From an uncultured Bacteroidales bacterium (GTDB lineage Bacteria > Bacteroidota > Bacteroidia > Bacteroidales > UBA932), in the NCBI GenBank assembly GCA_937900465.1, contig CALCEJ010000079.1:1-26635 (forward strand): a DNA stretch of 26,635 nt, written 5' to 3'. The notes below the pieces were generated by a model. That model saw nothing but the letters and a program-made list of their open reading frames with translations. It was not told the DNA's origin and searched no databases. A program made the position numbers and the translations under genes. The first letter of the stretch is position 1. The number at the start of each line of letters is the position of its first letter. Below, piece after piece: positions 7,565-15,600 of the stretch.

Positions 7565-8116
7565 ATGGTTCTCAGATTAAGAGTCACATTATCAGGTATT
7601 AAGGGCTTCTACAGGGTTTACAACGTAAGTTCCTCGACTTCCCTTTACACCCTCCACAAACAGATGAGGGCGGATATGGAATTCCCGCAGGACCAGCTAA
7701 TAATGTTCAAGGCCTTGGATCAGGCCGGTTCCGTCAAGGGCCGCTACGGCCTCTTCGACCTCGGGTCGGGAACGGTTGACAACGTCACTGTGGGGGAACT
7801 TGTCACTGACGGGGTCGTCTCCATTGTCTATTTTTATGACGTGACAAACAAAAAGAGCGTCAATATAGCTGTCGAAGGGGAAGCGGAGGGAGCAAAGCTG
7901 CCCGCATATCCTGTCATCGTGGACTCAAAGGGCCCTAACCCTGTCGAATTCGAGAACGGCTATGTCGCCTTCGAGGACCTTCCCGTTGAGAAGCGTCGTC
8001 TCCCCGGGGAGGATGATGACGAGGAGTTCGACGATGAGGATTTCGATGACGATGAGGACGACGCAGAGGAGGACGAAGACGGAGCGGAAATCTACGACGG
8101 GGAGGGGAATGACTGA
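7565..8116 (+). CDS. pRiA4b ORF-3-like protein with acidic tail
   Basis: A 183-residue protein of unknown function. The frame is open further upstream, but the ATG at 7565 (MVLRLRVTLSGIKGFYRVYN) starts exactly where the family begins and follows a -7 box at 7524-7531. The N-terminal 120 residues resemble the plasmid pRiA4b ORF-3 / IS1096 TnpR-passenger family: beta-strand LRVTLSGIKGFYRV, then SLYTLHKQMRADMEFPQDQL, GSGTVDNVTVGEL and VYFYD. The last 35 residues are almost wholly Asp and Glu (DDDEEFDDEDFDDDEDDAEE and on). The stop overlaps the miaA start by 8 bases, so the two genes are coupled. The family label rests on pattern memory and is moderately sure. Confidence 0.7.
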   Translation: MVLRLRVTLSGIKGFYRVYNVSSSTSLYTLHKQMRADMEFPQDQLIMFKALDQAGSVKGRYGLFDLGSGTVDNVTVGELVTDGVVSIVYFYDVTNKKSVNIAVEGEAEGAKLPAYPVIVDSKGPNPVEFENGYVAFEDLPVEKRRLPGEDDDEEFDDEDFDDDEDDAEEDEDGAEIYDGEGND

Positions 8117-8981
8117 CGCGCCCCGGACTCTTGAGATCATTCTCGGCCCTACCGGAGTGGGTAAGACGGAGTACAGCATCCGGAAAGCCCTGGAGTATGG
8201 CTGCCCTGTTGTGAGCTGTGATTCCAGACAGATTTTCAAAGAAATGCGAATCGGTACGGCGGCGCCTTCTGACGAGGAACTTGCCGCCGTCCCTCATTAT
8301 TTCATACGCAGCGTTTCCGTCGCGGAAAACTACAATGCGGGGAGGTATGAGGAGGAGGCTCTCGCGCTTTTGGACCGTCTTTTTGCTGAAGGTCATCCCC
8401 GTATCGTGATGAGTGGCGGCTCTATGATGTACATCGACGCCGTATGTAACGGACTCGACAATTTCCCGGACATCCCCCTTACCCTGAGGGAACACCTTAT
8501 GGACTGCCTGAAAAGCGAGGGCGTCGAGTCCCTTGCGCAGCAGCTGAAGGAACTGGATCCGGTGGCTTATTCGGAGATGGACCTCTCGAACGGCCAGCGT
8601 GTCGTCCGTGCCCTCGAGGTATGCCTTTTTACGGGTGAACCATACTCTTCCTTCAAGACGGGAACGGTGAAGAAAAGGGACTTCCGTATAGTCAAGACCG
8701 GTCTCACCAGGCCCAGGGAGGAGCTCTACCGCCGGATTGACCGGAGGGTCCTCCGGATGATGGACAAGGGCCTTGAAAGGGAGGCCTGGGGACTTAGGCC
8801 CTACAGGGAGATGACCTCCCTGCAAACGGTAGGATACCGCGAAATGTTCGAGTTCTTCGACGGGACAACCTCGCTTGAGAAAGCGGTCTCGCTTATCCAG
8901 AGGAACACGCGCCACTATGCAAAGCGGCAGCTTACGTGGTGGAGGCGCGATATGGATATACAGTGGGTGGAACTTGGCTGA
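8109..8981 (+). CDS. miaA: tRNA dimethylallyltransferase MiaA
   Basis: Adds the dimethylallyl group to A37 of tRNAs that read codons beginning with U, the first step to ms2i6A. The start is the ATG at 8109, which overlaps the previous stop (ATGACTGA); this gives 290 residues, close to the usual length. The P-loop GPTGVGKT is at residues 13-20, followed by SCDSRQIFKEMRIGTAAPS at 36-54 and the DMA-binding region including SGGSMMYIDAVCNGLDNFP near 110-128. QRVVRALEV and the C-terminal TRHYAKRQLTWWRRD, a tRNA-contacting signature, complete the family pattern. Identification is secure. Confidence 0.96.
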   Translation: MTDAPRTLEIILGPTGVGKTEYSIRKALEYGCPVVSCDSRQIFKEMRIGTAAPSDEELAAVPHYFIRSVSVAENYNAGRYEEEALALLDRLFAEGHPRIVMSGGSMMYIDAVCNGLDNFPDIPLTLREHLMDCLKSEGVESLAQQLKELDPVAYSEMDLSNGQRVVRALEVCLFTGEPYSSFKTGTVKKRDFRIVKTGLTRPREELYRRIDRRVLRMMDKGLEREAWGLRPYREMTSLQTVGYREMFEFFDGTTSLEKAVSLIQRNTRHYAKRQLTWWRRDMDIQWVELG

Positions 8982-9004
8982 ATCCGGAATCATTGTTATA
9001 TTTG
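8974..9004 (+). promoter_or_regulatory. Putative promoter (TTG, 20 bases, TATATTTG)
   Basis: TATATTTG at 8997-9004 is an exact -7 match followed by C, and TTG at 8974-8976 lies 20 bases upstream, close to the expected spacing. It overlaps the end of miaA. The implied start near 9011 gives a leader of about 17 bases to the ATG at 9028. This is the best-spaced promoter in the window. Confidence 0.6.
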
Positions 9005-9027
9005 CAGGGTTTAAACCGATAAAAGAT

Positions 9028-9864
9028 ATGAAACGTCTCATCGCAACAGTTGCGCTTATCGTGACCGCCATTTCCTTCGCCTTTGCCCAGGAAGGTACCG
9101 TCACTACAAAGAAATACCGTCTCGCGGACTTCGGCGAAAAAGTCACCAAGGTAGTCCTTACCGGAAACGAGATCACTGACGCGGCGCTTATGCAGGCTGT
9201 GGTGGACTCGTGGACAATCGCCCCCTTCGAATTCTCCGATGTCCAGGAATATGAGACGCTGAAGTCCGTCGACGGCTACTACTTCCTCATCGCCGCGGAA
9301 GGTTTCATCGCGAAGACAAACGAGCCCACGGGCATTGTTTTCCTTTCCGTCGTGAAGGGAGGGGTGACCCCTGAGGAGATTGTCTCAGTCCCTCTCTGCC
9401 CTACGGGTGTCACGGGAGGCCGCGAGCTTGTCTACATCGGCGCAATGGTGCAGACTGTCCAGGAATTCATCGAAAAGGCAAGGACCTCCGAGAAGGCGGC
9501 ATATTCGGACCTTTCGGTTTTCAACTCAAACTTCGACAGGAAGGGCTACCAGAAGCAGCTCTACATCGCGAAGGAAGACCTTGCGGATACCGTAAAGGAA
9601 GCGGATCTCGAGAAGTATTCTGACGCGGACCTTTACTTCCGTATGGACACGGAAGTCGATGAGATTTTCGAGAGCGGAGCATACAACACCCTCTGCAGCT
9701 ACTCCGTCAGCCCGGAGCAGCCCAAAAAGGGCGATACCTGCTACTATATGCTGTTTGAAGCCGGTACCGGAAAGCTCTACTACTATCAGAAGCACAAGAT
9801 ATCCGGACGTGAGGGCAGCGGCATCTCCACCGCGGACCTCAAGAAAATTTCGAAGGGCCGATGA
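9028..9864 (+). CDS. Secreted protein of unknown function
   Basis: I do not recognise this 278-residue protein. The ATG at 9028 follows a promoter-like TATATTTG and gives a clean Sec signal peptide (MKRLIATVALIVTAISFAFA, cut before QEG). There is no lipobox cysteine, so it is probably periplasmic or released. The mature part is mixed alpha/beta with many Tyr and Asp residues (KSVDGYYFLIAAEGF, KKGDTCYYMLFEAGTGKLYY) and scattered cysteines. It ends SGISTADLKKISKGR. Its stop overlaps the ATG of the M16 peptidase gene by 4 bases (ATGA), so the two are translated together, although the peptidase has no signal peptide. No catalytic motif is evident. Confidence 0.8.
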   Translation: MKRLIATVALIVTAISFAFAQEGTVTTKKYRLADFGEKVTKVVLTGNEITDAALMQAVVDSWTIAPFEFSDVQEYETLKSVDGYYFLIAAEGFIAKTNEPTGIVFLSVVKGGVTPEEIVSVPLCPTGVTGGRELVYIGAMVQTVQEFIEKARTSEKAAYSDLSVFNSNFDRKGYQKQLYIAKEDLADTVKEADLEKYSDADLYFRMDTEVDEIFESGAYNTLCSYSVSPEQPKKGDTCYYMLFEAGTGKLYYYQKHKISGREGSGISTADLKKISKGR

Positions 9865-11111
9865 AAAGCGGAACACTTCCCTCAGGTTTGACCTATGCAG
9901 TATCCCGCAGCAATTCGGCTGTGGGATACTGTTCTATTACAATCAAGGCCGGGACCCGCTATGAGGACGGCTTTCCCGCCGGTACGGCCCATTTTGTCGA
10001 GCACGCCCTGTTCCGCGGCACGCGTAAGAAAACGGCCGGTACGATAAACTCCTACCTCGACCGTCTTGGCGGGGAGCTTAACGCCTATACGACGAAGGAA
10101 GAAATCGTCCTCCACGCCTCCGTCCTGAAGGAGGACCTCCGGAGGGCTGCGTCCCTGCTTTTCGAGCTCGCCACCGAGCCCGTCTTCCCCGAGAGGGGAA
10201 TAGAGACGGAAAGGGGCATCGTCCTCGATGAAATCCTTTCCTACAAGGACAATCCGGTGGAGGAAGTCTACGACCGTTTCGAGGGTGCGCTCTTCAAGGA
10301 CCATCCGCTCGGGACCCCGATCCTTGGCACCACCTCCTCCGTAAAAAGAATCACACGGGCCCATCTCGTCCGCTTCCGTGACCTCCTTTTCACTCCGGAG
10401 AGGATGACTCTCTCGCTGGTTGCGGATATGGACGAATCCGCCCTTGAGAGCCTTGCGGAGAGGCTTTCCGGACGGTTTTTCCCTGAAGGTGGGAGGCGGC
10501 CGAGGGCGGCCATGCCTCCAGAGGACACTTGTCCATCCGGCTCCAACAATCGGGTAATTCCTTTCAGAAAGGTCTTTGACAAGCGTCATCACGAGGCGAA
10601 TGTCGTTATGGGGAACCTTGCGCCGGGACTCTATGACGGGAAGGAGAGGATAGTGACTGCGCTGCTGTGCAACATCCTCGGCGGCCCGGCGTCGAATTCG
10701 CTTCTTGGGAAAAGCCTCCGGGAAAGCAAGGGGCTTGTGTACAGTATCGAGTGCTCTTACACACAGTACATTGAGGCCGGTATAGTGGCGATAACCTTCG
10801 GCTGCGACAGGGTGAATCTTGAAAAATGCCGGAGCGCGGTGGACTCGATCCTGGGGAAAATAAGGACTGCGCCGCTTTCGGAGAGGACGCTGAAGGCATA
10901 CCGGAAACAATTCCTGGCCCAGATGGCCGTATCCTCGGACAACGGCGAGGCGCGGTGCCTGAGTATGGGTAAGAGTATGTCATCCTTCGGCAAGGTGCTT
11001 TCCTCGAAAGAAACACGAGAGATGGTCGAAGCCGTATCGGCAGATGTCCTTCTCAGCGTCGCCGGACGTATTTTCGACCCCGAAGAGATTTCAGTGATAG
11101 AATATCTCTGA
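9861..11111 (+). CDS. M16 (insulinase/pitrilysin-type) zinc peptidase
   Basis: A 416-residue single-chain M16 peptidase, about the length of the M16B/processing-peptidase group. The inverted zinc motif HxxEH is intact as H44-F-V-E47-H48. ERGIVLDE places E117 and E124 seven residues apart, the same spacing as pitrilysin's acidic pair, with E124 the likely third ligand. The C-terminal half has the substrate-holding pattern LRESKGLVYSIECSYTQYIEAG (Arg and Tyr kept). No signal peptide is present, so it should be cytoplasmic. It is coupled to the secreted unknown protein upstream by an ATGA overlap. Expected to be active; the substrate is unknown. Confidence 0.92.
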   Translation: MKSGTLPSGLTYAVSRSNSAVGYCSITIKAGTRYEDGFPAGTAHFVEHALFRGTRKKTAGTINSYLDRLGGELNAYTTKEEIVLHASVLKEDLRRAASLLFELATEPVFPERGIETERGIVLDEILSYKDNPVEEVYDRFEGALFKDHPLGTPILGTTSSVKRITRAHLVRFRDLLFTPERMTLSLVADMDESALESLAERLSGRFFPEGGRRPRAAMPPEDTCPSGSNNRVIPFRKVFDKRHHEANVVMGNLAPGLYDGKERIVTALLCNILGGPASNSLLGKSLRESKGLVYSIECSYTQYIEAGIVAITFGCDRVNLEKCRSAVDSILGKIRTAPLSERTLKAYRKQFLAQMAVSSDNGEARCLSMGKSMSSFGKVLSSKETREMVEAVSADVLLSVAGRIFDPEEISVIEYL

Positions 11112-11119
11112 GAAAAGAC

Positions 11120-11127
11120 TATATTTG
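11120..11127 (+). promoter_or_regulatory. TATATTTG box only 3 bases before a start codon
   Basis: An exact TAnnTTTG match followed by C, in the 19-base gap between the M16 stop and the ATG at 11131. The usual start site about 7 bases downstream would fall at or inside the start codon, so transcription from here would give a leaderless or nearly leaderless message. No -33 TTTG is obvious. Read-through from the M16 gene is the alternative. Confidence 0.4.
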
Positions 11128-11130
11128 CGT

Positions 11131-12159
11131 ATGGACAAAAAACTATATCCTTTCAAATTCATATCCACGAGGGAAGACCGCCCCTGGGGAACCGAAGCGT
11201 GGGCCGTCGCGGACCTTGGCTTTGTTGACAATATGGTCGATGAAGGCTGGCTTGCGGGAAACACCCTCAGCGAACTCGTGGAAACATACCTGGAAAGGGT
11301 GGTGGGCGAGACCTCGTTCGAGTTCTACGGAACACAGTTCCCCGTAATGGTGAAATTCCTCGACGTCAGGGGCAGGACCTCCCTTCACGTCAATACAGAT
11401 GACACGATAGCGCAGCAGCGCTACGATACGTTCGGAAAGACAGCCCTATGGTATGTCGTATCCGCATCCGATGATGCGAGGATATATCTCGGATGGAACC
11501 GGGACCTTACCGGCGAAGAGCTTTTTGCCGTATGCAGCGGCGAAAGCGTGGATTCCGTCCTGAATGAGATTAAGCCAAAGGCCGGAGATTCTTTCCTTAT
11601 CACGCCCGGAACGGTCCACGCGGCGAGGGGACGTCTTGTCATTGCTGAAATCTCCGAGTGCTCGAATCTGTGGTTCCGTCTCCACAGCCCCAATCCCGAA
11701 GATACCGAACTCCACCTCGAAGAGGCCTTCGACCTTGTGGACCTTAAAAAATATGAGGCACCGGAGGAGCATCACCACCACGACGGCGAACATATCACCC
11801 GCCATCTTGCGGAAACGCCACAGTTCTCAGTGACGGAGATCCGTCTTACTGACCCGCTTCACATTTACGCGGAGAAATTCGACAGCTTCCTTCTTTATAC
11901 CTGTCTTCGCGGCGGAGCCGTCATAGAGATTAAGGACGGGGATGCAAAGGGAAATTATCGTCTGAAAGAAGGGGAGGTCATTATGGTCCCGGCGGAGGTC
12001 AAGGACTTTTTCCTTATCCCCTCGGAGAGGGATACCCTTCTTCTGGAAGCGGTGATGGATCACCGCGAGGAAACCGATCCCTATCTCGAAGAAGAGGAAC
12101 ATCATCACCACGACGGATGTGACTGCGAAGGTCATCATCACCACCATTACGACAATTAA
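11131..12159 (+). CDS. Divergent type I phosphomannose isomerase-like cupin protein with His clusters
   Basis: A 342-residue protein of the type I mannose-6-phosphate isomerase (ManA) fold: LYPFKF near the start, RPWGTEAW at 17-24, DEGWLAGNTLSELVE at 37-51, FPVMVKFLDVRG at 70-81, PGTVHA at 159-164 and AEISECSNLWFRLH at 172-185. In Bacillus-type ManA the zinc is held by the His of QVHP, the Glu of KTE and the His of PGTVHA. Here the first two positions read HVNT (N88) and KTALW (A105); only H163 remains. Two motifs reading EEHHHHDG lie at 212-219 and 322-329, the second followed by CDCEGHHHHHYDN at the C-terminus. The start follows a TATATTTG box by 3 bases. Isomerase activity is doubtful; a metal-binding or sugar-sensing role is possible. 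Confidence 0.8.
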   Translation: MDKKLYPFKFISTREDRPWGTEAWAVADLGFVDNMVDEGWLAGNTLSELVETYLERVVGETSFEFYGTQFPVMVKFLDVRGRTSLHVNTDDTIAQQRYDTFGKTALWYVVSASDDARIYLGWNRDLTGEELFAVCSGESVDSVLNEIKPKAGDSFLITPGTVHAARGRLVIAEISECSNLWFRLHSPNPEDTELHLEEAFDLVDLKKYEAPEEHHHHDGEHITRHLAETPQFSVTEIRLTDPLHIYAEKFDSFLLYTCLRGGAVIEIKDGDAKGNYRLKEGEVIMVPAEVKDFFLIPSERDTLLLEAVMDHREETDPYLEEEEHHHHDGCDCEGHHHHHYDN

Positions 12160-12164
12160 GGCCC

Positions 12165-12554
12165 ATGGCGGATTCAGTAAGAATAGACAAATACCTTCAC
12201 GCGATCCGCGTGTTCAAGACCCGTTCGGATGCGACGGAAGCCTGTAACGGCGGCAAGGTTAAGATTGCCGGGGTGAATGCCAAGCCGTCGAAGACGGTCT
12301 CGGCCGGGGATGTCATCCAGATTCGTAAAGGGACATATACCCTGACATACAAAGTCCTCCGTCCTCTGGAAAACCGCGTCGGCGCCGCCCTCGTCCCGGA
12401 TTATGCGGAGGATTTGACTCCTCCCGAGGAGCGTGAGAGGATGAAAGCGCCGGTGGAAACCTTCTTTGTCAAACGCGACCGCGGCGAGGGCCGGCCCACG
12501 AAAAAAGACCGCCGCGAGATGGAGAAGATGTGGGGAAACTTGTATGAGGAGTAA
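12165..12554 (+). CDS. S4-domain RNA-binding protein (Hsp15 family)
   Basis: A 129-residue heat-shock-protein-15-like RNA-binding protein. In E. coli this family binds stalled 50S subunits carrying nascent chains and helps recycle them. The S4 fold occupies residues 5-50 (VRIDKYLHAIRVFKTRSDAT, then GGKVKIAGVNAKPSKTVSAG), followed by VIQIRKG and a basic tail with RGEGRPTKKDRREMEKMWG, which is characteristic. The ATG at 12165 lies 5 bases after the isomerase-like gene, so it is probably in the same transcript. It is the last ordinary gene before the RHS island. Confidence 0.9.
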   Translation: MADSVRIDKYLHAIRVFKTRSDATEACNGGKVKIAGVNAKPSKTVSAGDVIQIRKGTYTLTYKVLRPLENRVGAALVPDYAEDLTPPEERERMKAPVETFFVKRDRGEGRPTKKDRREMEKMWGNLYEE

Positions 12555-12578
12555 TCAGAGTATCTAATTAACCCTGAC

Positions 12579-12586
12579 TATATTCA
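12579..12586 (+). promoter_or_regulatory. Weak -7-like box (TATATTCA) before the RHS gene
   Basis: TATATTCA matches six of eight positions of TATATTTG. It abuts an ATG at 12587, so transcription from it would start near 12593 and leave about 27 bases to the ATG at 12620. This supports the later start for the RHS protein. No -33 TTTG is visible and the call is weak. Confidence 0.3.
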
Positions 12587-12619
12587 ATGGAGATGTTTAA
12601 TCCCAATCACAGTTGCTTT

Positions 12620-15600
12620 ATGAAATTCCATCGTGTTGTCATAATCATTCTGCTGGTCAGACTGATTGATGTAAATGCACAGGATTCATCAACTATGAGG
12701 ATGCATCTCACTGAGGAAGAAGTCCTCGCAGCATTGGGGAGCCATCCTGCTGAAGAGCCATATTTCAGCGGGATGCGGAAAGATGGCATACTGAAGGGGG
12801 CACAGAAGAGCATACAGGATTACTCTGTAGGGAAGATTCCGGTACAGTCGGGAGTTTCGTCCTCCGGCGGGAAGACATACTCGATTCCGATAGAAACGGC
12901 GGCGGGGTGGAACTTAGTTCCGTCGCTTTCCATTTTCTATAACAGCCAGAGCGGGAATGGCATTGCCGGATACGGCTGGAACATCGGAGGGCTCTCTTCG
13001 ATTACGGTAAGGAACAAGAACTACTATTATGACGGGACGGTGCTGATGGGCCAGTACGACTCCTCTCCGGAATATCAGTTGGACGGAGTGCCCATAGTTC
13101 AGGCGGATGAGATTATCCCGGGGGGATATATCAAAAGTACTGCAAGGGGTAACATAATGATCCGTCCCGTCAGATATGGTTACGCTGTAGTTTATTTTTA
13201 TGTGCTTTTTCCTGACGGGACAAGAGCCGCATATGGCGACACCGGAAACACGACCTGGCAGCGGTGTTATCCGATTACCCTTCTTACGGACCGCAACGGG
13301 AATACTATTACGTTCAGCTACTCGTTGGATGGAGGGATATATTATCCGGATTCGGTAACGTACGGAGAAGATGCCTCCATCCTATTTACATATACAACCC
13401 GGACGGACTATTCCCCTGTACAATACGTGAACGGGACTCAGGTAGTTTATCCTAAGAAACTTCTCACAAAGGTTTCCACAAAAGATGGAGAGGACGAAAT
13501 CTGCCGGTACGAGTTTACGCACGAGAGTCAGGACGGGGTCAAAGTCCTTACAGAACTCCGCATGTCCTCCGGAGATGCATCCCTCCCTCCCCTTGCTTTT
13601 GTCTATGGATACGAACGTTCCCCGAAGACGGACAATACACTCAATATCACCGGAACAAGCTATTTGGTCGAGTACTTAAAGACGTTACAGACAGACAAGC
13701 TGATATCAAAAAGAGGGCGAATCGTGCCAGGAGCCACGTCGGATGCTCTTATTTCCCATAGGGACAAGAAACAATACACAAGGACAGGATACAGGTGGTA
13801 TGGACTTCATCGCTACGATGTATATGGGAGCGGATTCAGCGCGAATGATACCATAATCTGCACTCCGAGGGTGATGGAGAGCAGCACTCAGGTGAAGATG
13901 AATACAGGAAGCGGCTTCCAGCGCATCGATGCTGTCGATGTAGATGGAGACGGAAATGACGAATTGGTGAAGATCAATTTCGGAACGGCATCCGGGGATA
14001 CCACGACGTACAATATTTCCGTGTATTCATTCAACAGATACGGAAACATGTCGTCCCGGACGTTCTCCGTAAAGGTGGGCGATGCAGATTCAAACTCCCA
14101 TTTTTCCAATCCTCCACAGTCCGGGTATCATTACGGGGATTTCCGTGGAAACGGACGGCAGATGCTCCTGATAACCACCCGTTCTAACTCGCATTTTGCA
14201 CTTGTTGATCTTGCCAGTGGCGTGAAGGTCGGCGAGCAGGCAGGCCTGTTCTCCTTGGACGACGACTCTGAACGGCTTATTGTCGCGGCGGATCTTGAAA
14301 ACGACGGAAAAACTGACCTTTGCTATCTTACTTCTTCCGGACTGGACGTATATGCTGTACCTACAATTTCCGGTTCGGCTTTCTACTACAGAAGGACATA
14401 TTCCGGTATTTCTAAACACGAAGCATGGGTTAACCATAATTTCACTATCGACGGTGTGCACCCAGAAGTCCCTGCGACTCTTCATCTTACGGATATCAAC
14501 GGAGACGGCCTGACTGATATCGTCTCGGAGATAGATTCCCCGTATGATTACGGTGACGGTGACATCCTCCCATCGGATCTCTGGCACTTTTTTACTTTCA
14601 CGGGAACCGGGTTCGTAAAGGGCAGCAACACCCTTCTTTCACGAACGGAGGGGGATACCGCAATGTTTCTGGATATGGATCGGGACGGCCTTTCGGACCT
14701 TGTTCAGTTACACGGACAAAATCTGTACTGTTTTCGCAATTACAACGGAACGTTCAATTCGGCATCTTACGTCACTGCATCTTTCGATACCGGCGCCCAA
14801 CTCCTTCCTTGCTCCATTAACAGAAACAATAGTCAGGAGGAGTTAATAGCTATTAAGTCCTTTGTCGTCAGGTCGTTTGCTCACGGGACTGACCATCTCA
14901 ACAACAGGCTTCTCAGGGGCGTTGATTTGGGGGGATTTGACGAAGAAGATACAACATACGGCTATTTGGACGGAAACGATGGGGCTTATCTGACGGATTA
15001 CTCGAGGACATATTCCTCCCAGACAGGATTTGCAAGGAGGATGTTTCATCTTCCTGTTGTAAAAAGAGTTACGGGATGGGAGTTCCATGAGTTGATTTCA
15101 GACAGGTCATACGTATACTATGATGCCGTTTTCAATGGCCGCGGGCTCGGTTTCTGCGGATTTGGAAAGACCCGTTCCCGGGAGAACTTCACCGGCCGCT
15201 ATACGGATACCCGTATGGACCCGGAGAAATTCGGCTCCGTCACAAGGGTAGACGAACTCGCAAGCCTCACGGCCACTTCCCCTTTCCTGACGACGGTCAA
15301 CACCTACGACAATCACAGCACCACTTACGGAAAACTTTCGCCACGACTGACGTCCACGACCGTCTATGACAATCTTCACGGCAGAACGACGACAAGTTCA
15401 TATTCCTATGACAGCTACGGATACCCTCTTGCTGTTAAAACAAGGGCATCACTCCCGGAAGGCTATCCAAGGATTGACTCGACGAAGTTTACTTATTCTC
15501 ACAAGCGCGAGCCCTCTCGCTATATACTTGGCTCTGTAACTTCGCGGTCGGTCCGGTCGGACATGGACGGCGACGAGACTCTGTCCTGGATGAATAGGGA

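Noticed and set aside
7935..9176. 413-codon minus-strand open frame
   Set aside because: Antisense across the pRiA4b-like gene, miaA and the start of the secreted protein; low-complexity Arg/His/Pro translation.
9882..10910. 342-codon minus-strand open frame
   Set aside because: Antisense to the M16 peptidase gene, whose zinc motif and family pattern are intact.
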